Shown piece after piece: positions 46,038 to 55,285 of a stretch of 64,000 nucleotides of DNA. A program made the translations under genes and the position numbers. Origin of the DNA: Atriophallophorus winterbourni (Eukaryota > Platyhelminthes > Trematoda > Plagiorchiida > Microphallidae); assembly GCA_013407085.1 (NCBI GenBank), contig JACCGJ010001943.1:59546-123545 (forward strand). The letters run 5' to 3'. Below the pieces are notes generated by a model that saw only the letters and a list, made by a program, of their open reading frames with translations, did no database searches and had not been told where the DNA came from. Every line of letters begins with the position of its first letter. Position 1 is the first letter of the stretch.

Positions 46038-46132
46038 AAGCATGATCCGCATGACTTGAAACCCTTGGAAACGGTAAACAATGTTTGATCTTGAAACAAA
46101 ATATTCATTTGCACGCTTTTCCTTCACAAAAC

Positions 46133-46178
46133 ACCCCAGGACCGGTTTCGTGCTGTTTGCACTCATCAGGTAGGGATA
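46133..46178 (-). ncRNA. Hammerhead ribozyme, array unit 1
   Basis: Reverse complement reads ATCCCTA, C, CTGATGA (46169-46163), GTGC, AAACA, GCAC, GAAA (46149-46146), CCGGTC, CTGGGG. Stem II is a perfect 4-bp GUGC/GCAC with the canonical G-C next to the core. Stem III is the palindrome ACCGGU and the triplet is GUC, predicting cleavage between 46140 and 46139. In stem I the first pair is C·C, but the following U-A, G·U and three G-C pairs hold. This matches the consensus of type I hammerheads with minimal stem III. Confidence 0.82.
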
Positions 46179-46366
46179 GTACGATCAGGATCCGCATGCG
46201 CTTGAAACAGTGGAGGAATGGTAAACAAGGAGCGTTTGCATGCCACTGTTGGAATAAGGCTGGTACGACCAAACTTTTCAATCACATGTGTCCAAACACA
46301 TGTTTAATGGGGTTAAACCCATACGTGGAACAAAATATTCATTTGCATGCTTTTCCTTCGCAAAAC

Positions 46367-46411
46367 ACCCCACAACCGGTTTCGTGCTGTTTGCACTCAT
46401 CAGGTAGGGAC
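46367..46411 (-). ncRNA. Hammerhead ribozyme, array unit 2 (best match)
   Basis: Reverse complement reads CCCTAC, CTGATGA (46403-46397), GTGC, AAACA, GCAC, GAAA (46383-46380), CCGGT, T, GTGGGG. Stem I is 6 bp (CCCUAC with GUGGGG, including one G·U). Stem II is 4 bp. Stem III is palindromic ACCGGU. The triplet is GUU, an allowed NUH, with predicted cleavage between 46374 and 46373. That is exactly 234 nt from the site in unit 1. No core position deviates from the hammerhead consensus. Confidence 0.87.
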
Positions 46412-46602
46412 AGTAAGATCAGGATCTGCATGCGCTTGAAACAGTGGAAGAATGGTAAACAAGGAGCGCTTGTATGCCACTGTTGGATAAGCTGGTAGAC
46501 CAACCTGTTCAAGCACATGTGTCAAACACCTGTTAAAGGGTGTTGAATCCATGAACCAGTGAACAAAAATTGCATGTGCCTGCTTTTCCCTTACAAAAGA
46601 CA

Positions 46603-46645
46603 CCCAGGTCGGGGATTCGTGCGTTGGCCCTATCAGGTAGGGATA
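46603..46645 (-). ncRNA. Decayed hammerhead, array unit 3
   Basis: Reverse complement reads CTGATAGGGCCAACGCACGA then ATCCCC. The CTGATGA block and the stem III palindrome are lost. The same unit has many small indels, so either it is old or the assembly is poor here. Confidence 0.6.
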
Positions 46646-46836
46646 CGTGCGATCCAGGATCCGCATGCGCTTGAAACCGTGGAGGAATGGTAAACAAGGA
46701 GCGCTTGTATGCCACAGTTGGATAAGGCTGGTACGACCAACCTGTTCAATCACATGTGTCCAAACACATGTTTAATGGGGTTAAATCCATAACCATGAAA
46801 CAAAATATTCATTTGCATGCTTTTCCTTCACAAAAC

Positions 46837-46880
46837 ACCCCAGGACCGGTTTCGTGCTGTTTGCACTCATCAGGTAGGGA
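46837..46880 (-). ncRNA. Hammerhead ribozyme, array unit 4
   Basis: Reverse complement of the core (CTGATGA at 46873-46867, GTGC, AAACA, GCAC, GAAA, CCGGTC, CTGGGG) is identical to unit 1, with predicted cleavage between 46844 and 46843. The distance to the site of unit 2 is 470 nt, twice 235. Identity with unit 1 suggests recent homogenisation. Confidence 0.82.
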
Positions 46881-47080
46881 TAGTACGATCAGGATCCGCA
46901 TGCGCTTGAAACAGTGGAGGAATGGTAAACAAGGAGCGTTTGCATGCCACTGTTGGAATAAGGCTGGTACGACTAACCTGTTTAATTACATGTGTCCAAA
47001 CCCATGTTTAATGGGGTTAAACCCATAACCATGATCTTGTTAGCCACTATTGGGCACGGTCGGTACCAACCATCAGTTCG

Positions 47081-47246
47081 TTCACTTGTGTTTACAAAAT
47101 GGGAATGTAGTTATACCCATGGGCATAATTTATTTATTTTATTTACACAGCGGATCTTGAAACACAACACAATTATATCATAACAATAGTATGTACATAC
47201 TTGCCAGCCTACATAAATGCATGAATGCATACATGCATACAAGTTG
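47081..47246. other. Spacer with short imperfect CATA/ATGC repeat
   Basis: No gene. ATAAATGCATGAATGCATAC and ATGCATACAAG at 47213-47241 lie next to the 3' end of the F1 copy and may be its tail repeat. Confidence 0.5.
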
Positions 47247-48531
47247 TTGGAATCCTTCGGTCGATGTCGATCATAGATATAGATCCCAATTCGCATGAGT
47301 GTTTGCATGTTCCACAACTTTTCGAATGACTAAACTGTCCGATTCGAGAAAAACAATCTCTCAAAATCGGTCGCTGCGATAGGCGGCGTGATTTCCGTTC
47401 AGCAGCCAAGAGCTGTATCTGCTACTCCCCAGATTGCAGACGATGTTTTAAACAAAGCCTCCAATGTGCGCGGTCAAGAGCAATTTATTCCCAACCCGTG
47501 CATTTAATGCAAAGTGATTTTATCCCTCTTTGCAAATGACTTTCGCCGCAAGTGCGGTACGCTCAATGCCCGGCTTCCTGATTTCAACTCGTCATATATT
47601 AGATCTTTTGGAATACAACCGTTTTCAATTCTGTTACCTTAATAGGATCAACATGCATTTGAGAACACTTCAGCATTAGTCACTTTGTCCATCCACGATA
47701 TGTTCAAGATGAAACGGATGCTTCATAGATGGAAAACATTTAACTTACGTTCATGTCATTGGCGGATGGTCAAAGTTTCACGTGTAAACACGTGCTGTAT
47801 ACAATCAGATTTAGATACACAGTCGACTTGCGGTTGACCCAGACATAAAAAATCAATCGGGACAAAATAACAGCTGCTATGCTGAGCCGTTTATCAATCT
47901 TCGTGTCTAGCAGGTTATCCTCAATGGTTGAAAAAAGATATGTGAAACGATGCATTGGTTCAAGCAGACAGATTTCAACAGTGATGATACGATGCGATAT
48001 AATCCCTTGACCAAGTGCTTTGGTCTTGTTAGCCCAAAGTTTTTGCATGCTCAAAAAACAGTGCATTAAGGACTGGAGGGATTTCGGGAGTGAGTAATAA
48101 TGGCTACATCGTCGGCAAACAGCAGGTCACGGATTAGCCCATCCCGTACCATTGTTTGTGGTCTCAACCGGGTGAGGTTGAAAAGGTTGCCATCACTTCG
48201 TGTACGTAATTAAATGCCTTCTGTTCTCGTCCTAAAAGGGTGATTCAGAAGCAGAGCAATGAAAATAATGTAAAGCATGAGAGCAAAAACATGCCTTTCT
48301 TGACGCCTCGGCGAATTTCAAAGACTTCTGAACTGAAACCTTTAAAATGAACTGAGCCCTTCATGCCAGAGTGGATCGAAATAACGCGTTTATGCATTCT
48401 TGGGTGGCAGCTTATCAGATCAAGCATTTTGAAACGACCCTCCCTGCTGACGTAGTCCAATGCCTTCGTTAAATCAATAAAAACAGCGTATAATGGCATA
48501 CGTTGGTTCCGACAATTTGATCTTCCCCTGC
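47247..48531 (-). mobile_element. F1 non-LTR element, RT to 3' end, interrupted by microsatellite and gap
   Basis: Minus strand. From 48500 downward the frame reads QRMPLYAVFIDLTKALDYVS, then VHFKGFSSEVFEIRRGVKKG, matching other F1 copies (FIDLTKAFD and FEIRRGVKQGC). The palm continues with the LFADD region in broken frames near 48080-48160 (nucleotide match to 63700-63760) and the frame 47770-48066 holds GQGIISHRIITVEICLLEPM. The C2HC finger region and 3' UTR end near 47250 (CCTTCGGTCGATGTCGATCA). The RT is cut by the CATA repeat right after the RT position that should connect to the QCGFR block. The rest may lie in the gap. Confidence 0.8.
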
Positions 48532-48594
48532 ATACACACATACATACATGCATACATACATACATACATACATACATACATACATCCATACATA
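48532..48594. repeat. CATA microsatellite at the gap edge
   Basis: About 63 bp of tandem CATA with a few CATG and CATC variants runs into the N block. Such repeats commonly break assemblies, so the true length is unknown. Confidence 0.95.
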
Positions 48595-49594
48595 NNNNNN
48601 NNNNNNNNNNNNNNNNNNNNNNNNNNNNNNNNNNNNNNNNNNNNNNNNNNNNNNNNNNNNNNNNNNNNNNNNNNNNNNNNNNNNNNNNNNNNNNNNNNNN
48701 NNNNNNNNNNNNNNNNNNNNNNNNNNNNNNNNNNNNNNNNNNNNNNNNNNNNNNNNNNNNNNNNNNNNNNNNNNNNNNNNNNNNNNNNNNNNNNNNNNNN
48801 NNNNNNNNNNNNNNNNNNNNNNNNNNNNNNNNNNNNNNNNNNNNNNNNNNNNNNNNNNNNNNNNNNNNNNNNNNNNNNNNNNNNNNNNNNNNNNNNNNNN
48901 NNNNNNNNNNNNNNNNNNNNNNNNNNNNNNNNNNNNNNNNNNNNNNNNNNNNNNNNNNNNNNNNNNNNNNNNNNNNNNNNNNNNNNNNNNNNNNNNNNNN
49001 NNNNNNNNNNNNNNNNNNNNNNNNNNNNNNNNNNNNNNNNNNNNNNNNNNNNNNNNNNNNNNNNNNNNNNNNNNNNNNNNNNNNNNNNNNNNNNNNNNNN
49101 NNNNNNNNNNNNNNNNNNNNNNNNNNNNNNNNNNNNNNNNNNNNNNNNNNNNNNNNNNNNNNNNNNNNNNNNNNNNNNNNNNNNNNNNNNNNNNNNNNNN
49201 NNNNNNNNNNNNNNNNNNNNNNNNNNNNNNNNNNNNNNNNNNNNNNNNNNNNNNNNNNNNNNNNNNNNNNNNNNNNNNNNNNNNNNNNNNNNNNNNNNNN
49301 NNNNNNNNNNNNNNNNNNNNNNNNNNNNNNNNNNNNNNNNNNNNNNNNNNNNNNNNNNNNNNNNNNNNNNNNNNNNNNNNNNNNNNNNNNNNNNNNNNNN
49401 NNNNNNNNNNNNNNNNNNNNNNNNNNNNNNNNNNNNNNNNNNNNNNNNNNNNNNNNNNNNNNNNNNNNNNNNNNNNNNNNNNNNNNNNNNNNNNNNNNNN
49501 NNNNNNNNNNNNNNNNNNNNNNNNNNNNNNNNNNNNNNNNNNNNNNNNNNNNNNNNNNNNNNNNNNNNNNNNNNNNNNNNNNNNNNNNNNNNNN
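48595..49594. other. Assembly gap, 1000 N
   Basis: Exactly 1000 unknown bases, a length typical of a placeholder rather than a measured gap. Any open frame crossing it is meaningless. Confidence 0.99.
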
Positions 49595-51140
49595 AGCTAT
49601 CTGCGTAAATTGCGTTAATTTCAATTTTTAAAAAGTTTCTGAATAACTACGAACGTAAATAGATATAAGGGTGTGAAAATCAGTTTGTGGATCATTGAAT
49701 CATATCAGGTCAACACTTTTACGCAGTGGCCTTAATCTTCGTACTGATTCCGATATCACAGGTTCCAAATGTTGCACGCATATTAACGTTATTGCCATAC
49801 GGTTACCCTTCACCACGGGCGTGGTTCTCATGCTGTCCTCAATTTGAGTTCAAATTAACTAAACCGGACAAGCTCAATCATCATCATAGCTCCTCAACGA
49901 GCTGCTGAATCCGAATCAATTTGATCACGACATAAATTTATACAATCGTTTTTATTCAAAAAATCATTGATGGCTGATAACGTATAAATATATTTTCTTG
50001 ATCTTTTACATTGTTCCTGGTAAAAATTTTCTACCTGAAACATATAATATCATGTCTCATCTAGCTGCTGGAGCCAACATCCTTAGGGGTTTAACTCCGA
50101 CGTCAATAGTACCAATCTGTACCGTTTATTTGAGTTCTCTCGGCAAACAGAATGGAATATTGTATGCAATTGATCAAAGCAGTTTTGGGTCACGTTTCAC
50201 TTCAGACATAGGAGCTGCGTCAGACCTAAGAGTCAGACAAAGAACATGTCCGAGTACTAAATTGTCGCGATTGCGCATATTGGCGTATTTCGTGCTTACA
50301 GCAAATTGGTGTATTGAGATAATTAATCTTGAAATGTAAACAGATTCAATGTGATTTCCCCTAATTTCTGGATAGCATATCAAACAAATTATGTTTACTA
50401 TGTGGAGTGTAATTTCGGGAGATATGAGCAACACATTACTAAGTTTATAATGTTTTGTGTGATTAACCGAGCGTTTATAAACACCCTGAATCCATAAATG
50501 TTTGAATGAATTTGTAGAAATGATTCACCTATCTATCTTTAGAATTATGATTGAAATATTTATATAAATCTGAAATGCTTTTCGTACCTTAGAGATTAGA
50601 ACGAAATTCGGGAAGTGACGGCTGCTGGACGGAGAATGCACGATTTCATCTTTTTTGAGTAGCGTAATTCCTATTGTTCGCGGTGCACTACATTGATCAG
50701 GAGGAATAATTTTTATTCAAAAAATGAAATTACAATACATTATTTTCTCATGTAATTGTAAATCTTGTGAATGCAAGAGATGTGGAAACACATGATTACG
50801 TAAATTTCAAAATCATGTCGTGATATAATGAAAATAAGATTGTAAATATTTGTTTTAGTGCTAAGCGTGTTTATTGAATTATAAACTATAGGAAATACAT
50901 CAGAGTATTTTTTGCATACTCGTTTAAAATATTTTTAATAGATTTGTCCAATCTTTTCACACATATTGGTTGAAGTGTGAGTAAAGCTATTGGGTAAAGA
51001 CAAAAATATGCTAGGCAGGACACTGCAACATCGAAAACTATAATACTTGCCGAAAATCGATTTTCGGATTTTTACATTTGGTGATTAGCTAACGAATATT
51101 CAATGTTAAATTCTATTTTATAAAAGCAATTGTTAATTGA
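49595..51140. other. Intergenic, no gene recognised
   Basis: The longest frame is a plus 113-codon frame at 49998-50339, overlapped by a minus 86-codon frame at 50174-50434. Neither shows a recognised motif. Sequence right of the gap (49595 on) does not continue the F1 element visibly. Confidence 0.45.
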
Positions 51141-51250
51141 ATGTCACTGTTAACTAGCGTTCTTACAAACTACCACAAAGGTCAACTACAGAATCACACA
51201 GACCAATATATTGTGGCGCGGACATCCACCTCAGTTACACACCAATACTG
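51141..51250. repeat. Decayed hammerhead repeat, tail-head junction
   Basis: ATGTCACTGTTAACTAGCGT then TCTTACAAACTACCACAAAG and AGAATCACACAG match the tail of the 44 kb unit. This is followed directly by CCAATATATTGTGGCGCGGA, the head of the unit, and CAGTTACACACCA. The hammerhead core itself is missing. The tail-to-head order is permuted relative to the 44 kb copy and implies a former tandem or circular template. Confidence 0.65.
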
Positions 51251-52529
51251 ATGGAACCGATCTGTGCAACAAAAACATCAACTTTATATAGTTCAAAAAT
51301 ACATGCCAAGCGTATGCTGAGATCCGTATGGTTAGGCATCAAAAGTTATATAAAGCAAAAATGTCATTTTACACCACTATCCAAACTTGACAAAATCCCT
51401 ATAAGCTATTTTATGTATATGTTGAAACATCTCGCCAGACTTGGCTCCTTATCTCGCCTGTCAAACAGAGTAACTACAGAAAATTACACAAGAGTATTTT
51501 TGTCGGAACCGTGTATTTTCTAGAAATGTTGTCGGAATATTTTATATTTAGGAATCTTTTGAGTGTCGTAATTCTGATTATTTATATGCATTTTGTTCCA
51601 TTCTGTAACAAATTAATCAAATTAGTTCCGCGAAACCTTGTATATTTTGGTTTGTTTACTAAAATTTCTGTTTTATGCTCAATTTTATTTTGAGTCATTT
51701 AACATTGATTACACGCCTTGTGATTTAGAGGCATCTCCAAAATGTTGGCTTCAATAATTTTTACTTGTGATTCTCATGATTCTCTGCTCCTATACTTATC
51801 GCTAAGTAGAGAATATCTACCTTGTTTCAGTCCTTCAAATTCAGCTCTTGGAGCATACCACACGCGGGCGTATTCGGTCAATTAGTAATTTTTTTAATTA
51901 TCTCTAATCGGGTCTAAGCGTGCACTGTTGTTAGCACTCTTCAAATTGTATGGAATAATCAGGGTCATAATCAGATAGAGCTTATCTTTCTGTATCAAAT
52001 GGTTAAATTATCGATAACACACGATCAACTACTAACTCGTATTCGGAGATTTCCTTCTGAATTTGGTGATCGAAGCTTTGTAACGCGTTGAGGCTATTCG
52101 CCATCGATCGATTGAGAGGAAACCTTGATTGCGTGTATCGTGCATAAACAACGGTTGAAATTGCCCCTCACCTGATGGCCCAGACAAAATGATTCACAAA
52201 AATGTTAACACAGTATGATGTTGATTAATCGTATAAATATATATAAAGTGTGGTATATTGGTAAGGATTATACGCATACTTGGGCGCCCCTGGTAATCAG
52301 ATTCGCACAGCTAAACCTTGGATAAATAATGGACATCGTGGATTATAGTAAACCGATCGAATCAATGGAAATGACCTTTTTTAAGAGTTATGTCATAAGG
52401 ATGACATTTCAATTTTAGTGAACATGTTAAATAACCTGTGGTCAAATGTTACGAAGTGATGTGGAAATGCAATCGTTGTTGTTGTGTGTGAGCTATTAGA
52501 TCATTAATTTCAAATTGGTTTCTCCAAGC
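51251..52529. other. Intergenic, no gene recognised
   Basis: Plus frames 51251-51523 and 51511-51693 are consecutive; the second is hydrophobic (LLSVVILIIYMHFVPFC). No family was recognised and AT-rich DNA often yields such frames. Confidence 0.4.
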
Positions 52530-52770
52530 ATTAGCTATGGTAGACTCTATTACCTAATACATTGAACCAACGCTTACAGACGACATTTCGCGAAGCATTT
52601 CTTTCATCGCCTTTGTAGATCGGGATAATTGAGGTGGATTTCCATATTTTTGGAAGAATACTCGGTTCAAGCATTATTTTTAAAAAGTCAGATATCGATA
52701 CTACGAATTCAGCGATTAAGATGTATGTTGCTGTTACATGAGAGCCGGTTATCATTATACTCTTTCATTT
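52530..52770 (-). mobile_element. CR1-like fragment, start of RT
   Basis: The minus frame 52531-52755 reads SISDFLKIMLEPSILPKIWK then STSIIPIYKGDERNASRN. This is the LINE motif L-x-x-G-x-x-P-x-x-WK-x-x-x-I-x-PIYKGG-x-R-x-x-x-NYRP. It is an isolated piece. Confidence 0.72.
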
Positions 52771-53252
52771 TGTTTTTGTTGTAAATTCCACATCGTGGAA
52801 CATATATAACTGTTTAATTTTAGAGACTGCCTACCTGTTAAGACTAGTGAGAATACTGATGCAAACTTCTGTCGAAGAACGTTTACACGGCATTTAAATA
52901 AAACAAACAAGCCAGTTTTGTTATTACCATTGTAATGCTGTGGAGATTTTGGACATAATCACACAGTTATTTAGGGTTATAAACGAATTTTTCGACTAGA
53001 TTCATTTGTTATTGTCATCAGTCATTCGGAATAAGACACTCAATAAACTGTCGTCGCCCTAATTTAAACTTGACGGATCGTCCATATATTTATAACTGAC
53101 CCTGTTGCGTATGCACATAAGTTTCCACGCCCAACTCCTAAAAGGGTTACTTAGACGCTTCTTGTTGCTTCTTATTTTTGAAGGTTGATGACTAATCAAT
53201 AAATAAATGCAGTTGGCTATAACACGCTAATCAGATTTCTTGAGCACTTAAC

Positions 53253-53540
53253 GTGCCAGCAGCCAACACCAATATGAGTGATTATTATATATTTTGCATG
53301 TATGTCAAGGATGCTCACGTCGAACAGTCTCTCAAATATCGATTTAAACAGCTGTTTGATTTAGTTCCCTTGTATAGCCTTGTTCATAAATGCACTTTGA
53401 GAAGTCGTTCTGATCGCCCGTCTATTTTAGATTTGGGGTTACTGCGGAAGAATAATCAATCGAAGCGATCGCATTCCATGTTTCTCTGGGTGTTAACTGT
53501 AAACTCAGAAGCAACTTCGTTTCATTTTCCTTAATGCGGG
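53253..53540 (+). mobile_element. CR1-like endonuclease C-terminus fragment
   Basis: The plus frame 53253-53534 contains LVPLYSLVHKCTLRSRSDRP followed by SILDLGLLRKNNQ. This is the RxSDRPSxLDLxLT motif of CR1-like APE endonucleases. It faces the minus-strand element that begins at 53.74 kb. Confidence 0.72.
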
Positions 53541-54020
53541 CAGGGTAGATATTGCATAAAAATTGACAGCAATCCCATCAATTAGTCACATTTTTGTATG
53601 TTTTACAACAATGTGACTCCACTTATTGCTGTTTTCAAAATGGAATGCAAATTCGTCATTACAAAAATAATAAATGGAAAGCACAGTTTAAACCAGGTAT
53701 ATATGCACTCCAATTCTTTAGTTGAGAATTTTAATGAGACGATTCAAGATTCAAGCATTTATTGTCGCAAAAAGAAATGGAAAAAACAAATAATCATGTA
53801 ATGTCGCGTATAGTCCAGTTATATACTTATCATTAGTCATCAAATCGTTATAAATCAAATAATTGTCCAAATTTGGAATGAAAGTTTCTAATTTGGGAGC
53901 GGTAACAATAGTTTCAGGCAGGGCATTTTAAAAGCAGCAACACAATAAGAATATCGACGACAGCTAATACGTGGATGGTGAAATTGTAGTGTCGCTGAGT
54001 AGCTGCGTGTATGTTGTGAC

Positions 54021-54100
54021 TAACGGTACTCGAACAATTGTTTCAAAGGATGATGTGGGGTAACGGTACTCGAACAATTGTTTCAAAGGATGATGTGGGG
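54021..54100. repeat. Perfect 40-bp tandem duplication
   Basis: TAACGGTACTCGAACAATTG TTTCAAAGGATGATGTGGGG occurs twice in a row (54021-54060 and 54061-54100) without a mismatch, inside the C-terminal region of the CR1-like element. The sister copy at 24.4 kb has it once. Confidence 0.95.
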
Positions 54101-54818
54101 TAATTAATATTTTGTTTATCAGTATCACAGCACTCCGAAGGCTACTTTGAAAGGGAGTGGGAAGTTTCAGATTTTGCAATTTCCTCGTACGTTAGTTTTC
54201 GGAAACCGCTTACGAGTTTGGTCGCTCGGTTGTATATTTTATCAAGCAAAAGTAAATCCCTATTTAATCAGGGAGTCCAAGATTGCGATGCATGCTCCAT
54301 GTTTAGAATTCGGTAGACATTCATGATGGTGGGAAACGTTCCAGTCGAGATTTGGAAAATTCGTATCAGCATACCTAAAAGCTTGTAATCCCGCTCGCAA
54401 ATGACCACACAATGCAGGCCGTTATTTAGGCTCCTGCATGCCCAGTAACCTAGATCCCTTTCCGACTCGGTCCATCTCAAAATCTTCTGCCCAAAATGAC
54501 ATTGGTACTGGAATGGTTGTAGCTCCTTGCATTATTGGAAACTGAATGGTAGTTATTTCTATTCACGGAGAGCATCTAAATCACTTTGCAGCTGTATATA
54601 GTCCGTAGTTGATTTTATCTGCGTCTAAATTTAATATCATCACATTGCATGAGAGCGTTTCTGGTAGGTCGTTGATGTAATCCAAGAAAAGTACTGGCCC
54701 GAGGAAGGAAGCTGCGTTGTGCCACTAGATTGCACCCCACCTTGCGCCCATTGAGGTAACCTGAAAGAAATAGGAGTAGTTGTCAGCTTATTCCCATCTG
54801 CTTCAGCTTTGGTAGTAG

Positions 54819-55283
54819 TTGAAACTGATCAACTCGGTCAAAAGCATTAGACATATCCAGGTAGCAAGCGTTGAAATATTGATAAATCTGGAGATCGTCA
54901 CGCGAATCTTAGTCAAAATGAAGTTCAAAAAATTAATGGATGCTGACGGTATAACAACAAATATCCTTGCGTTCAGTCATCACAGGCTTTGTGAACGTCT
55001 TCCTCGTGTGTTCAACTATTTGCTGCATCAAGTAATGATGACAAAATATTTAAAGTCTGGCGAGCTTTCTCCTATCTTCCAAGGTGACCGTGGTTCTGAG
55101 TATAAGAATTATTTTCTCCTAACACTATTCTCTGTGATTATGAATGTTTTGCAACATATAGATTCAGAAAGCACAGTCTCATGTTTTAAAACTCATAATT
55201 TATTTTTTTCATCGCAAGATAGTTTTCCATCACATTACGCGTCTAAAGCATTGTTTCGTAGCAGCGCACAACTGGAAGAATGA
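54819..55283 (+). pseudogene. CR1-like linker and RT start, inverted segment (154 aa open)
   Basis: Useful part: LMDADGITTNILAFSHHRLC, then ERLPRVFNYLLHQVMMTKYL, KSGELSPIFQGDRGSEYKNY and, near the end, SQDSFPSHYASKALF. Relatives read S-x-DADGIxxNIL-x-FCHRQLCEPLxxVFNHSL, WKSGLISPIFKGG-x-R and SQHGFRSNHSCLTNLL. It is uninterrupted over its whole length, unlike most copies. Confidence 0.82.
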
Positions 55284-55285
55284 GT

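Larger units (their letters stand above)
45950..47080. repeat. Tandem array of ~235-bp hammerhead repeats (subfamily A)
   Basis: The anchor CAAAATATTC starts at 46097, 46331 and 46801, with a degraded version at 46564, giving periods of 234, 233 and 237 bp. A decayed partial unit precedes (about 45950-46090) and a partial one follows (about 47035-47080). Each unit has a hammerhead core on the minus strand, then CGCATGCGCTTGAAACAGTG and GGTAAACAAGGAGCG, ATGCCACTGTTGGA, AAGGCTGGTACGAC and ACATGTGTCCAAACACATGT. Unit 3 (46490-46690) is much more diverged, with many single-base indels. Open frames along this array (46085-46498, 46756-47028 and minus 46400-46753) are by-products of the repeat and are not called. 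Confidence 0.88.
53741..55285. mobile_element. CR1-like element with inverted 5' part (twin-priming-like)
   Basis: Left part (53741-54880, minus): tail GATTCAAGATTCAAG at 53742, C-terminal frame 53964-54179, thumb frame 54268-54480 (WTESERDLGYWACRSLNNGL), GVPQG region degraded, and up to NACYLDMSNAFDRVDQ near 54820-54870. Right part (54880-55285, plus): the upstream segments, DADGITTNILAFSHHRLCER, YLKSGELSPIFQGDRGSEYK and, at its end, the SCLTNLL-type block decayed to HYASKALF near 55240. The two parts are adjacent segments of one ORF2 with the 5' segment inverted. This is the outcome known from twin priming in LINE insertion. It is a sister to the copy at 24.05-25.69 kb. Confidence 0.82.

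Noticed and set aside
46085..46498. 137-codon frame with a repeated peptide (HAFPSQNTP)
   Set aside because: The repeated peptide mirrors the ~235-bp DNA repeat, and similar frames occur on the other strand. No independent sign of coding.
48245..49624. Very long open frames of 356-459 codons spanning 48.2-49.6 kb
   Set aside because: They run through the 1000-N gap and exist only because N is not read as a stop.
49998..50434. Overlapping plus (113 aa) and minus (86 aa) open frames
   Set aside because: No family motif in either, and such lengths arise by chance in this composition.
51511..51693. Hydrophobic 60-codon frame as a membrane protein
   Set aside because: AT-rich DNA commonly gives Leu/Ile/Phe-rich frames. 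No start context or family.
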